The notes beneath the pieces are model-generated. The model saw only the letters and a program-made list of their open reading frames with translations. It had not been told where the DNA came from and did not search any database. Below, piece by piece: positions 24,801 to 36,685 of a DNA stretch of 64,000 nt. A program made the translations under genes and the position numbers. The stretch is from positions 1 through 64,000 of the forward strand of contig MU405269.1 in the NCBI GenBank assembly GCA_022836615.1, written 5' to 3'. This DNA comes from Annulohypoxylon bovei var. microspora. Lineage: Eukaryota; Ascomycota; Sordariomycetes; Xylariales; Hypoxylaceae. The first letter of the stretch is position 1; every line of letters starts with the position of its first letter.

Positions 24801-27800
24801 CTACGCGGCAGAGGCGACAAGGCCCCGCTGGATTTTAACCAGGTTTCCGAAGTCCAGCTTGCTGGAGTCCTCAGCAGCAGGCATGTGCTCGCCGGAAGCG
24901 ATGCACAGGACGCGCATACGCTCGTCGTATCTTAGGCCCGTAAGGAGCTTGGGCGTGATTAGGAAGTATTGCGAGGTATGCTCGCGACAGGCGATCTCGA
25001 CCATACGCTCGTGCACCATGCGCTCGTTGCGCGGATCCATACCCTGGTTGATCTCGTCGACGACGCGGAAGGGTGCTTGTGCCATGGATTGCAGAGCCAT
25101 CAGATAGAAGATGGTGGATACGGCGCGCTCACCACCGGATTGTCGGTGTTGGTTTAGTTGCTGGAGGGTTTCGTTCTCGCTAAGAAGGTGTTGTTAGTAT
25201 GTGGTTTGTTCATAAATGGAATTGGACAGGGAAAGCATACCGGAACTTGACCTTGATCTCAATGGCCCACTGTTCAAAGTCCTCGTCCTTGTGAATACCA
25301 ACTTCGCCCGCACAATTGATCTGCTCAAAGTTGTAGCTGAAAGCGTCGTTGATTTTTCCGATGACCTCGTCGACGGCGGGCTCCCATTTTTCCTTCACAT
25401 TATCGATCTTCCTATTATAAGACTCGAGCTTGGCGTTCATCTCCTCCTTTTTCTGTGTCAATTCCAGAATATCCTGTGCGCGCTTTTCGTATTGTCGCAA
25501 GATCGCGGGGTCGACTCCGTGGATCAGCTCGAGTTTAGTAGACTCGGCGCCAATCTCGATCTCGATGTCCTCGGGAGATTTGCTCCCTACTAATTCGTTT
25601 AGGTAGTGAAGCTCATTGCCACCACCATTGACTGCCTCTTCTACTTTACGACGAGCGCCAGCCGCCGCGACCCTAAGCCGTCCCAACTCAGTCTGTAGGT
25701 CCTCAATCTCGGTCTTTTTCTCATCAAGCTGTTGTTTAAGATTGGCATTCTGTTCTTCTAGACCTTTCACATCCGATCGTGCTTCTATCAGACGGATTTG
25801 GACTTCTAGTAGGGCCTGGTGGGCATCGCGGATCTGAGAAAGCTGCTCTTTGTGTTGTAAAACGGACCTTGCTTTCTCGACGATGAGCTCATCTTCTTGG
25901 GCGCTGTATTCGAATATTCTCTTTCTGCACTCCACAAGTTCTTTCTGCGTGTCTTCGAGGGATTTCTTCTCAGTCGCTACAGTATGTTAGTCCATGACTT
26001 AACTTGCTAGGTAGCATCTCCTTACCAATTTTATCTCCGAGCGTTGCATACTGTGTGGCAGCTCTCTGTAACTCGTTCTTTTCTTTTCTCAACGCATCCT
26101 TCGGGATTGTTAGAATTTTTGTATGACTAAGCCAGTAGATAGACACTTACTATTTGTTCCCGGATTGGACTTTCGGAGTCATCGATTTCCTTGACACGTG
26201 CCTTGTTTTCTTGTCCCTGTTTTCTCACTTCATGGACCTCCTCATCCAACTCATTGATTCGTCTCTGTAACGCAGTTCTTTCGGCATGATCGACAGGCTG
26301 GTCTGTCCAGAATCTGCCTGGGTTGACTCGCCTCGTAACTGTTGAGACTGCGCCCTCTCCATATTCCCTACGCTTTGCAATGCGATACATTGTGGCGGTG
26401 GTAGCCCAGCTAGGAATTTTCTCGCAGTTGGCTATCTGGTCATATTGATCGTTGTTGGTGTCCCGAGAAGCAACCCCGGAGATGTGCAATCGCTTTTCCG
26501 AACAGAGCATTGCGAGAACCGGGTCTGGTCCTTCTAGGAAGTTAATAGCGTATCCATCAAGACCCATCCCGCGAATTTGTTCTTTAGGGATGTTTGGTCG
26601 GAACGAGGCAAATTCGTTTCCACAAGTCCTGATTGACGCCGAAATCCCCAATTGCTTAAAGAATTGGGCGCTAAGCTTCTTGTGGTCGTTTCGAGTCTGG
26701 CAGGTGAAGCAGAAGAAGTCATCGAATGCAAGAAGAGATTGGACTTGATCTGAGAATCGCTTGTCCGTGACAGAACAAGTAAGCATAGGCGGACCAAAAA
26801 CCTCTTTCTCAAAATCATCTTGATGCTCCTGAAGCCATTCCCAACCTCTAGAAGCATCTGGATGAAGCTTTCTTAAGTAGGCAAGCTTCTGACCGACTTG
26901 GGAATTTAGAGCTTCCAAATTTCTTTCCATCTGAATCTTTTCTCCATTTTTCCTGATGTTAATATCCTTCAGCTCTTCGAATTGGCTACGAAGGGTACGC
27001 TTCTCTGCCTCATTCTCGCGCAAAACATGCTCTTGTTGACGCTAGGTTTGCATATGTCAGTACCAGAGGACACGGGCAGGAATATTGACACTTACAATCT
27101 TCTGGTTCCACTCGGAGCCAACGAACTCGGGAGGCTTATTTTGCAGCTTGGCCTCGAGGTCTGTAATCGTCCTCCGTATCTTTGCCAAGTCGGACCGTTT
27201 GGTGTTGTGGGAATTGTCCTCTGCGTCCCTCTTATTTTGAAGATGCTTAATTCGTTCGTCTTGAGCCTCGATGGCCTGCAAAAGTCGGTCGCATGCAGCC
27301 TCGGCATTCCTCAGTGCACTCTTACGTTCCTCGACAACAGCCTCGATCTTCTGTCGGTATTCCTGCTTTCGATTTACAGCTTCGAAGGCGGGTCCACATG
27401 CGTGTTCCAGTTCCTGCAGCCTCTTCGTAGCGTCTTGCCTTCTTTGTTTTGCCTCGGTCACTTGACGACGAAGAGTGTTGTATTCAGCAATAGCACGAGC
27501 ACTGTGGAGATCTTGAATCTTCTTCTGGATAGCTTCTCTTTCACGAAGTCTGTCTACATCGGCTTGCGATCCCTGTTGGCGTGCTTCGTGACCTTTTAAC
27601 GTCTCAGCACACCCATCTAGTCTAGCCTTCAGCTCTTTATATTTCTTATGGAGTTCCTTCAGCTGGTCGTGCCACTTGATCATTTGTTCGGGGGCGGCGG
27701 CTCGTAGAGTCTCGTGAAGAAGTTGTATAGGGGTGAGACCGGCGAACTCGGCAACCCTATCCTGGGGCAGAAACTGGCAAAGATTGTCTATTTGAATTCG

Positions 27801-28388
27801 TAGATCATTCGTAAGATTCTTAACAGCCTGATGAGTACAGTCTTTCCCGTTAAGCCACCATTTTGTTTTATTATCTTCCTTGCGAATCTGCATGCGAATT
27901 ACGTGGTTGGAACGTTCTTCTGGTGGGCTCTGTAACTCGATCTCGACTACAGCGAACTCTTTCCCGTGTTTCACGAACTCTCCTACGTTGCTCGCCCGAC
28001 CAAGATGTCTCGGGTGAAAGCCTAAACCCAAGCAGATGGCACAGACTAGTGAACTCTTTCCAGTGCCGTTTGGACCGATGACCATGTTGAGATTTGGACC
28101 GGGTTTAAACTCGGCATGTTCGTAAGTGACAAAGTTTTCGAGTAGAACTCGTACGATGGCACCTGTGTGGAATTCACTTGCGACATGTCGACGGTCGGCT
28201 CGCGATGGTGAGCTTTTTATCTGTTTCTTTGGGGAATTATTTCGGCGGCCTCGGTCATCGTCATCGTCATCGTTCTCTGGTAATGCTCCATTTGTAGAGT
28301 GTCGTGATCGTTTCGGCAATTCCGATCCCGAGGAATGCTCGTCATTCCCCTCACCAAACCGGGCCCTTGACCGACGGTGGGACGACAT
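24801..28388 (-). CDS. SMC5: SMC5, structural maintenance of chromosomes protein
   Basis: ATPase arm of the SMC5/6 complex, acting in recombination repair and replication-fork stability in the nucleus. Five exons fit: 28388-27096, 27041-26151, 26098-26026, 25976-25241 and 25179-24801, all with canonical donors, giving 1123 aa. A basic, disordered N-terminus of about 75 residues precedes the head domain. Walker A is GPNGTGKSS at about residues 105-113. Two long coiled coils flank a hinge near the middle. The SMC signature QSGGERAVST spans the start of exon 5, followed by Walker B and its catalytic acidic pair in FRVVDEINQGMDP. This combination and the SMC5-like N-terminal ETxLRAAAPEQM region distinguish it from SMC1-4. 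An ACGCGT site lies at 28633-28638, about 245 bp upstream of the start. Confidence 0.95.
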
Positions 28389-29960
28389 AGTCCCGAAAGG
28401 GTGTAATTAATTATGGCCGCACGTAAATATTGAGATATTGAATGGAACTTCGAATGGGCCAGATTGAGGATTTCGGAAGTTGTTGACAACCTTACACTCA
28501 AAGTTGCCATAAATCGAACATTTCTAGTAGGAAGCTGTTGCTCAGGTTACGTTGATGATCAAATTAAGCACTTTGAGAAGATACCTTGATAAGAATATCC
28601 ACATGCATATTAAGGCAAAGACGCGAATTTGGACGCGTTCTAGGTGGGGTACTTACCCTAAAATTCTGCGATTGCCTAATTGGGAATCTTGCATGAGGCT
28701 AATGCGGCTAAGGTTAGTGGCTAGGGGTTTCTGCGGCTGAGTTGCAGGATCTCTCCACAGCGAGGGCTCTAGTAACGTCATAAGATCTCTACGAGTCAAC
28801 AATATTCCTCTTAGGGCTACCTTAGTCCTTCTTATACTGTTTAACTATGCAAAAGGCTCACGATGCCTACGAACTGTGCTCTAATTCTTCATATTGTTCT
28901 CTACTATTCATACAGATTACCTCATTCTATGTTTGAGGACTGTACATTGCGTAGACACATCAACTTGACAACCAAGGTACCTACCTATCTAGGTATAAAG
29001 TGAAGTTATAAACAGTAGGTGATTCTCTAAGTACATTGGTTTCTTCTAGCTAATTGCACGGCGTTGCTGGGGAAAGATTGGAAGTTCACAGTGTTTTTGT
29101 GTATCCGGCGCATGTGGCAGCTGGTAGGTCAGTCAGTCAGTCAGTCAAATCGACAAGATGGAGGCAGGAACGTATTTCCAAACATTAAAGATCAAGTTAT
29201 CTAGCCCAGTTTGGTACGTTTGTAAACGTTTACTTATGTACCAGGGAAAATACTTAATCAAAACCCCGGAAACCAGACCTTTTTGCATTTGTTTTTACGC
29301 TACTATCAGGTATCTACCTGGCAGTGTACGTACAGAATTCTGCGCAGGTGGTGTCTCTGATTTGGACACGACCTTTTTAAAACATTGCATTCTTCACCTT
29401 ACTAATTCACCTACACATTATCTATTTCTTCACTTCTCTAAACTTTCAAGGTATGAGCATTCATCTTTCACAGTCCACACTCTACACTGGAAGTAAATCT
29501 CAGCTTCCAAGGTTGTCTTTCAATTACTTCCTCCTTCTCCCCTCCACCCTCTACCCTCTACCCTCTACCTGTCCACCACACACCCCTCCAATTTTTCTTT
29601 GAACATTCATCTTGTACACTCTTGGGATTTTTGTAAGTGCTTTTGCGCACATTACACATAGTAGAAGGATCCCAATATTCCAAGTTTCCTTTTCAATCCT
29701 TTTCTGAAAACTTGTCGCGCCCGGCGACCATTGGCCTTACTCGCACAAGTCTCTCTACAAGGCTATCTTTCCTTCCCTTCTCTTCCCTTACCTCCTTACC
29801 TTACCATACCCTACCCTACCTAGTAACCAACAAGGTAACCTTACTGTATCATCAGACTCTCTATTTCCATTCCAAAACTTATCGCGCTCAAATCCAAAGT
29901 GGTATCATTGTTGATACCCCAATTACTCACTCGGGAAACCTATTTGGATTCATGTTCTGA
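28389..29960. other. Intergenic: SMC5 promoter and long pyrimidine-rich kinase leader
   Basis: Divergent space between SMC5 and the kinase gene. A (GTCA)n run sits near 29128-29148. From about 29510 the plus strand becomes C/T-rich, with three tandem CCCTCTA copies at about 29545-29567 and further CT and TACC runs at 29765-29822, typical of long fungal 5' leaders. No coding sequence is supported. Confidence 0.45.
28633..28638. promoter_or_regulatory. MCB-like ACGCGT site upstream of SMC5
   Basis: Exact ACGCGT with a second near-match, ACGCGA, at 28621. The MBF-type cell-cycle factor binds ACGCGT upstream of replication and repair genes in fungi. Role here is inferred from position only. Confidence 0.35.
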
Positions 29961-32900
29961 ATGTCCCTAGTAGTAAATATGGCTGGTCAAGATAGTTCGA
30001 CTAGCCGGCCTTCTCGCCCTCCGCTTGGAGATGCAACCGCCCGAGTAATCAATACACATTCGGCGCGGCCTTCTAAGCTTAACCAACCCCAAATACCCCA
30101 ACCTAACCCCTTAGGAGCTCATCCGACGTACAACCACGCGCAGCAACATGCTAGTCCAACCACAGGTTTTACTTCGAAGCTTGATCAACGCCGTGCTCTC
30201 TCGGGCCTACGTACCGCAGCTCCTCCAGCTGCTTTGACTATTCCGGTCGTCCAGGCAGTTCCACAAGATGTTCAGCAAGACACCAAACGCGAGTCGCAAG
30301 TTTTAACTAGCATCGATTCGTATGGCAAGCGCCGCAAAACCCATGTAGGGCCGTGGGAGCTCGGCAAGACCTTAGGTGCTGGCTCAGCTGCCCGAGTTCG
30401 GTTGGTCAGACACAAATTTACTGGCGAGTTAGCTGCCGTCAAGATTCTGTCAAGGGATGTGCGCCATAACACGCAGCCCGGAAGCATAGCGGAGCTCGAT
30501 GTATGGGATCGCAGTCGTAAGGAGTACGAGACAGAGAACCGTATTCCGTTCACCATTGAGAGAGAGGTTGCTATCATGAAGCTAATCGACCATCCAAACA
30601 TCGTCAAGCTGTACGATATCTGGGAGAACCACTCAGAGATGTAAGTTGCATAGTCAATTTTCCAATGCCCGATTACTAACATAGCCTACAGTTATCTTGT
30701 TCTCGAGTACGTTAAGTGTGGCGATTTCTACGGCTACCTCGATGACCATGGACGCCTATCCGAGGCCGAGGCGATGTTTTTCTTTCGACAGATAGTCAGT
30801 GCTCTGGAATATGTACATTCCTTCAACATATGTCACCGTGATCTCAAGCCGGAGAATATCCTCATCACGGAAAACAATCAACTCAAACTTACCGATTTCG
30901 GTATGTCGGCTTTACACCAGAGCCCTCACCACATGCTGAAGACGTCATGCGGAAGTCCTCACTATGCCGCCCCTGAACTCATTGGTCCGGGATGCTACCG
31001 AGGAGATAAAGCTGATATTTGGAGTCTCGGTGTCATATTGTACGCTTCCTTGATCCATGCCTTGCCCTTTAATGACGATCGCATGCCACGGCTCCTTGCG
31101 AAAGTTGAAAAGGCGCAGTACGAGATGTTCGATTGGGTCAGCGCAGAGTCGCAGGACTTGATCGCCAAGGTATTAGAACCCGATCCAGAGAAGCGCCTGT
31201 CTGCTTGTGAGATATGGGACCACCCCCTAGTTCGCAAGCACGATTACCTAGACGATTATAATGATGGAGGTCGAGCCCGTGACTGTCGGCACAACGCCCG
31301 ATACGATCCAGTGCCCGCCGAGGAGCTGGATACGCAAGCTTTGAGACAACTGAAGTCCGTATGGCATACATACTCCGAGCAGCAATTGACATCGTTGCTG
31401 ATGGAACCCGAGTACGTTTGATCCCTTTAAGTCATGTTGACCCTATTAACATATGTGGACAGGCCCAACGAGTTTAAACTGTTTTATTGGCTACTCTGCA
31501 GCTACAGGGAAGAGCGAATGGAGAATTACAGCACCGATTTAGCGTACTCTGCTAGTGATTTTCACCACCTGCAGCCCCCTAATTGGAAGAAGAAGTACAC
31601 CACTGTCGAGTTTCCGGCCCAGAGTGGACGATCTCTGTCGCGATTCACCGTCATCTCGAACGTCGCTACTGACGAGGACGGTGGAGCCCTAGAAAGAGTT
31701 GATACAGAAAGTGGCGATACCGTCAAGAGCTATGATCCGTATAGGTCATCTTTTGTCATAGATGATGTCGTTGCTAGTCAAGCGAAGGTTACCGTTCACC
31801 GCAATGGTACTTCGTCTACGCGAACCTCAAGGGCTCCAAGCGTGCGTAGCGGGTCGGCTAGAACGAGCAGCTCTACCTACTCACGGCGTGGTAGAGGTAG
31901 TCGACATATGAAAGTTCCTTCTACGCGACGTAACTCACGACATTCCCTAACGTCGATCAAGAGCGGCGAAGAAATTTCATATAAACGACCAGCCCCGATC
32001 CCCAAGCGAGGTGTTGAATTTTCGCGTGCTCAGAGACAGTCAGTTGATCAGGGCCGTCCCACTAGCATTGTTGGAGACGGTGTCGTCAATAACCGACACG
32101 TTTCTTGCCCCGAGAGCCCTAGTAAAAGGGCCAAGTTGTCTAAGAGCTCTGGAAGGGGTTGTTCGGGTACACAATCGATGGCCGATGTATCCCAAGTTAA
32201 GGCCGATGGTGTGAATTTGACCGATGAATTTAGCCAGTTCAGCTGTAGCATCGCTAAAGATTGCGATGAGGCTTTCAATAACCCGAATTCATCTTACCTG
32301 ACTAGCACCCCGCTGGGATCTCCGGATTCAGAGAATACGAAGCATATCCAGGCTGGAATTCCAAGTCCGACTACAACTCTGACCATCCACGGGGCTGGGA
32401 ATGTGAACATTAGCCTAGAGCCATGGGATGCGAGATCACAACCGCCGATGTCATCTCCGAGAAACCTAGTCATGCATGACTATATCACGGCCCAGAAGAG
32501 AGCCGATCGAATCTCTGCACACATGCCTGAATCCCCTGGACAGGAGTCGTCACTTAATCCATATGGCTCGCCTGCCAAGACAGATGCGGATCGCAGAATA
32601 GTGTCAGCACCTTTATACTCGCAGCACAGTGCACCATTGGGTAAAGACATGTCTTTCTTGCCTTCCATCAACGAGGCCTCGAGAGAAGATGGTTACTATA
32701 GAGATGGGGACAAGCCCCGAGTCGTTTCTGCGCCAGAGTCTTCGATGCCTCTCCACCCGCCGACAGAAGAGGGCGAGGGTCTAGAGTACCTGGCTTCGCA
32801 GGGGAATACTATACGCGTAATATATTCTCCATCCCATCAAGCAAGCAAAACGGGAACCCCGTCAACTCCCGGTACTAAGCCGAACCCTCAGGTTCGGCCA

Positions 32901-33850
32901 GGACTAACCCTCCGCCAGAAGTACGTATCAGATGGAATTCAAACCTCGGTTCCTAATGAATCCTTGGTGCGAACCAGAGAGGGCTCCTTTGCTACTACTA
33001 AGAAGAAATCGTCGTGGTTCAAGCGTGGTTCTAAGGATAAAGCCGGTATTTTTGGTAACCTCAACCTAAGCAACACCGAGCTCGATCGTACCGACAGTAG
33101 TTCATCTTCTTACAATGTAAATCAACCAGCAAAGAAGAAGAGTTTTGGATTTGGTTGGTTGCGTGGAAGTAAGGAACAACGTCATCTAAAGCTCTCGCTC
33201 GCAGGTATGTCATTTTGCGATCATCGACATGTCGTGGAGAAGCTAACAATAATTATAGGCCCTGACTACGATGACTCTACTGAACCTGAACGTGCCCGCA
33301 CATTTAGCAATCTCTCACAACCACCGCATGGTAAGGGATGGGACGACAAGCTCGCGGCTCGCAACATCGAGCCCCAGCGAAACTGGTTGGCTCGTCTATT
33401 CCGAGTCAAGCCGGCGACTAAATACCTCTGCTTCTCGCTTTCCCGACGCCGCGGGAGACAAGAAATTTCTATCTTGTTAAAGCAGTGGCGCCGTCACGGC
33501 ATGAGGGATATTGTAGTGGACAGGGAACGTAATCTTGTCTTTGCGCGTGTAGCTAAGAAAAACCGTAAGTGCTCGTTAACGACTTCCCAAATGTATATCA
33601 GGATAAATAACTAACCATGGCTTTTGCAGAACTTAACCTGAAGGAGGCCTCCTTCGCCGCAGAGGTTATGACGGTCATTGAGCATGGCAATCGCAACCAG
33701 CTGTGCATTGTTCGATTTACCCAAGAGCGAGGAGCGGCCAGTACCTTCAACAAGGTGGTCGATACGATGGAAGAGGTCTTCGGCGCTCGTGGCATGCTTG
33801 TCACTGACAAGTACAAAGCCAAGATGATGATCAAGACGCTCAACTCTTGA
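29961..33850 (+). CDS. Gin4/Hsl1-type (Nim1-related) serine/threonine protein kinase
   Basis: Predicted bud-neck or septin-associated kinase that in yeasts counteracts Wee1 and links cell shape to mitosis. Five exons: 29961-30640, 30692-31411, 31463-33204, 33259-33564 and 33630-33850, giving 1222 aa. A second ATG at 29979 (MAGQDSS) could also be used. The kinase domain spans about residues 131-405: LGAGSAARVRL P-loop, AAVKIL lysine, CHRDLKPENI catalytic loop, TDFGMSAL, HYAAPEL. A long Ser-rich disordered middle follows. The C-terminal 110 residues from FRVKPATKYLCF resemble a KA1 lipid-binding domain, as in Gin4, Hsl1 and Kcc4. The third intron is 54 nt, in frame and free of stops, so it could be retained. 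Which of the Gin4 or Hsl1/Cdr2 branches it belongs to cannot be settled here. Confidence 0.9.
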
Positions 33851-34884
33851 TTTCGCTCTACTAAGGCTTCCGACCATCGCCGAAATATGAGCATTTGAGC
33901 ACACACAGGTTCCATTGGCTTCCCCCATTGTATCCGTTGCATCTACGAACTTTTAGTTGTTGATTGCACACATTGGGAGTGAATGCCAGGGATAAACAGT
34001 TCTGAAGGTCTGAATACGGGAGTACTACTTGATACTATGTTGGAGGAGTTGGAGGAGTTGGAGTTGGTGGGCGAACGGTGATGGTTCTCTCCGAGTCTTT
34101 GCTCTACAAGAAGAAAAACTGGCGGTAGTAATGATGGTGAGGCAAGACATAGTGCACCGGAGGTCGTACAGATGACTCTCGTCGAGGTGGAAGGTTGCTT
34201 TCGCTACTGCATTAAACGAGACGGTCCAACAGGTAGGATCAGACAAATGTGTACCGATACATGACGGTACGTAGATAATAATATAATGACCCTTTTCCCT
34301 AATTTCACCCTCTACTTGTATATGGAGCGTATTTCCTCTATTTATTTTCTTCCTGACTTTAGGTAAGTATATTGACGTTTGACGGCATATACCCCTTTAA
34401 ATGTACCTCCTGAAGACTCGGGAGTCGATTGATTACGTAAGATAGACTATGGTAGTACAAGGTTTCAGGGGTCAAGTATAACCTTACATAATCAAAACCA
34501 TTAATCGGGTGTTTCCGGTCCGAATTTCCACATTCGAATATGACAGGGGTAGATGGACGAATGGAACTGGCTTACTGTTTGGTAGCGGACCGGCAAATAG
34601 GAAAGCTAGAGCATTTTGTGCCTATCTGTGATAGAAATAGAACTTCTAAAGCATCTTCGAAAAATTGAGCGTTTTTTTATCTTCAATTTTCTCTTATTCG
34701 CAATTTCTTCCCTAGAACAGAACTACTTCTTAGGTACGCTACAAAACCTTAAGTTTAACCGGATCTTTATACATAGAAAGATCTACCAGCCCTTTCGGGA
34801 ACCTGTCAGCTGATTAATGACAGCCAATTGGCCGCTTTCTAGCACTTCAATTGATCTTAGGACCTCGGAAGCTACTACTGCGTC
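33851..34884. other. Intergenic, no gene supported
   Basis: 3' flank of the kinase gene and upstream region of fumarase. Short frames on both strands lack motifs. A small GTTGGAGGA-type triplet repeat is at about 34038-34064. Confidence 0.4.
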
Positions 34885-36685
34885 ATGCTTCGATCGGTAC
34901 GACCTGCGGCCTCTAGCCAAGCTAGGAATTGGCTTGGACCGAGGACTGCTCCGCGGCTGCTTTCCACATGCAACGCCTCCTCTTTGACCTCATCCTCCAC
35001 TTCGTCATGTGTTACTCCGAGATCCTCAATTCTTAATAGCTACAACAACATATCTAGCAAACCGACGTATTCCCTACGATTCCAGAGAAACCTACATGCG
35101 ACAACGATAAGAATGGCTGCGAACACGAGAACTGAGAGCGATGCCTTTGGCGAGATCCAGGTCGCTGCCGACAAGTACTGGGGAGCTCAAACTGAGCGAT
35201 CCCTCTCTAATTTCCGTATTAATCAGCCCCAGGATAGAATGCCTCCCCCGATTGTGAAGGCATTCGGCATTCTAAAGGGTGCTGCGGCTACCGTAAACAT
35301 GCGATTCGGACTTGGTATGCCACAATCCTACATGTCCTACATGGAGCGCATTGCGCCCTAACTACAGATGTGTGGGATACTGGCTTACATGCTGCGACTG
35401 TGCTATTACAGATGAGAAGATCGGAAAGGCCATTCAGCAAGCCGCTGCCGAGGTAGCTGACCTCAAGCTCATCGATCACTTTCCCCTTGTCGTCTGGCAA
35501 ACCGGTTCTGGTACGCAATCTAACATGAACGCCAACGAAGTCATCTCAAACCGAGCCATTGAGATCCTTGGAGGTACAAAAGGTAGCAAGAAGCCAGTTC
35601 ACCCGAACGATCATGTGAACCGTTCCGCCTCCTCGAACGACACCTTCCCCACCGTCATGCACATTGCTGCCGTTCTCGAAATCGAAGGCGAGCTATTGCC
35701 CTCACTAAAGAGCCTTCGTGACGGACTCCAAAAGAAAGTTGATGAATTTGAGGCCAAGAAGATTATCAAGATCGGGCGTACTCATCTCCAGGATGCCACT
35801 CCCCTAACTTTAGCGCAGGAATTCTCGGGATATGTAGCCCAATTAGACTTTGGCATTAAACGAGTAGAGAGCTCCTTGCCAGATCTGAGATTACTTGCGC
35901 AGGGTGGTACCGCTGTTGGCACAGGAATCAACACTTTTGAGGGCTTCGCTGAGGCGATCGCCGAGGAAGTCAGCAAAATGACAGGAACGGAGTTCAAGAC
36001 GGCCCCGAACAAGTTCGAATCGCTCGCTGCACATGACGCCCTTGTTCAAGCCTCCGGTTGCCTCAACACCTTAGCGACATCACTTACCAAGATTGCACAA
36101 GATATTCGATACCTTGGTAGCGGTCCCCGTTGCGGATTGGGTGAGCTTGTTCTACCAGAGAATGAGCCGGGTTCCAGTATCATGCCCGGCAAGGTCAACC
36201 CCACGCAATGTGAAGCTTTGACCATGCTTTGCGCACAGGTGATGGGCAACCATGTTGCAGCCACTATTGGTGGCATGAACGGCCAGTTTGAGCTCAACGT
36301 CTACAAGCCTCTCATTATCCGAAATGTGTTGCACAGTGTGAGAATCCTATCGGATGGCATGCGCTCATTTGAGAAGAACCTCGTAGAGGGTCTCCAAGCC
36401 AACGAAGAAAAGATTTCTAGCATCATGAAGGAATCGTAAGTTCATCGAAATGCCCGTGATCTCCAACGAAACAATGATTAACATTCGAAATCTAGGCTTA
36501 TGCTGGTTACCTGCCTCAACCCCAAGATTGGTTACGACATGGCATCCAAGGTGGCCAAGAACGCGCACAAGAAGGGTCTGACTCTAAAGGACAGCGCAAT
36601 GGAACTCAACGCCTTGACTTCTGACGAGTTCGACACGCTCGTCAAGCCAGAACTCATGATCGGGCCCACGTCTTACAAGGGCTAG
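34885..36685 (+). CDS. FUM1: Fumarate hydratase (class II fumarase), mitochondrial/cytosolic
   Basis: Converts fumarate and L-malate in the TCA cycle; the cytosolic pool also serves amino-acid and DNA-damage metabolism. Exons 34885-35314, 35412-36435 and 36496-36685 (GTATGC and GTAAGT donors) give 547 aa. The first 76 residues are rich in S, R, T and N with almost no acid, a clear presequence. Conserved body: DKYWGAQTERS, TGSGTQSNMNANEVI, GRTHLQDATPLTLAQEFSGY and the family signature GSSIMPGKVNPTQ with the catalytic Ser loop. The C-terminus ends ELMIGP plus a short tail. An in-frame ATG at residue 77 (MAANTRTESDAFG) starts exactly at the mature enzyme and could give a cytosolic form. All key residues are present. 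Confidence 0.96.
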
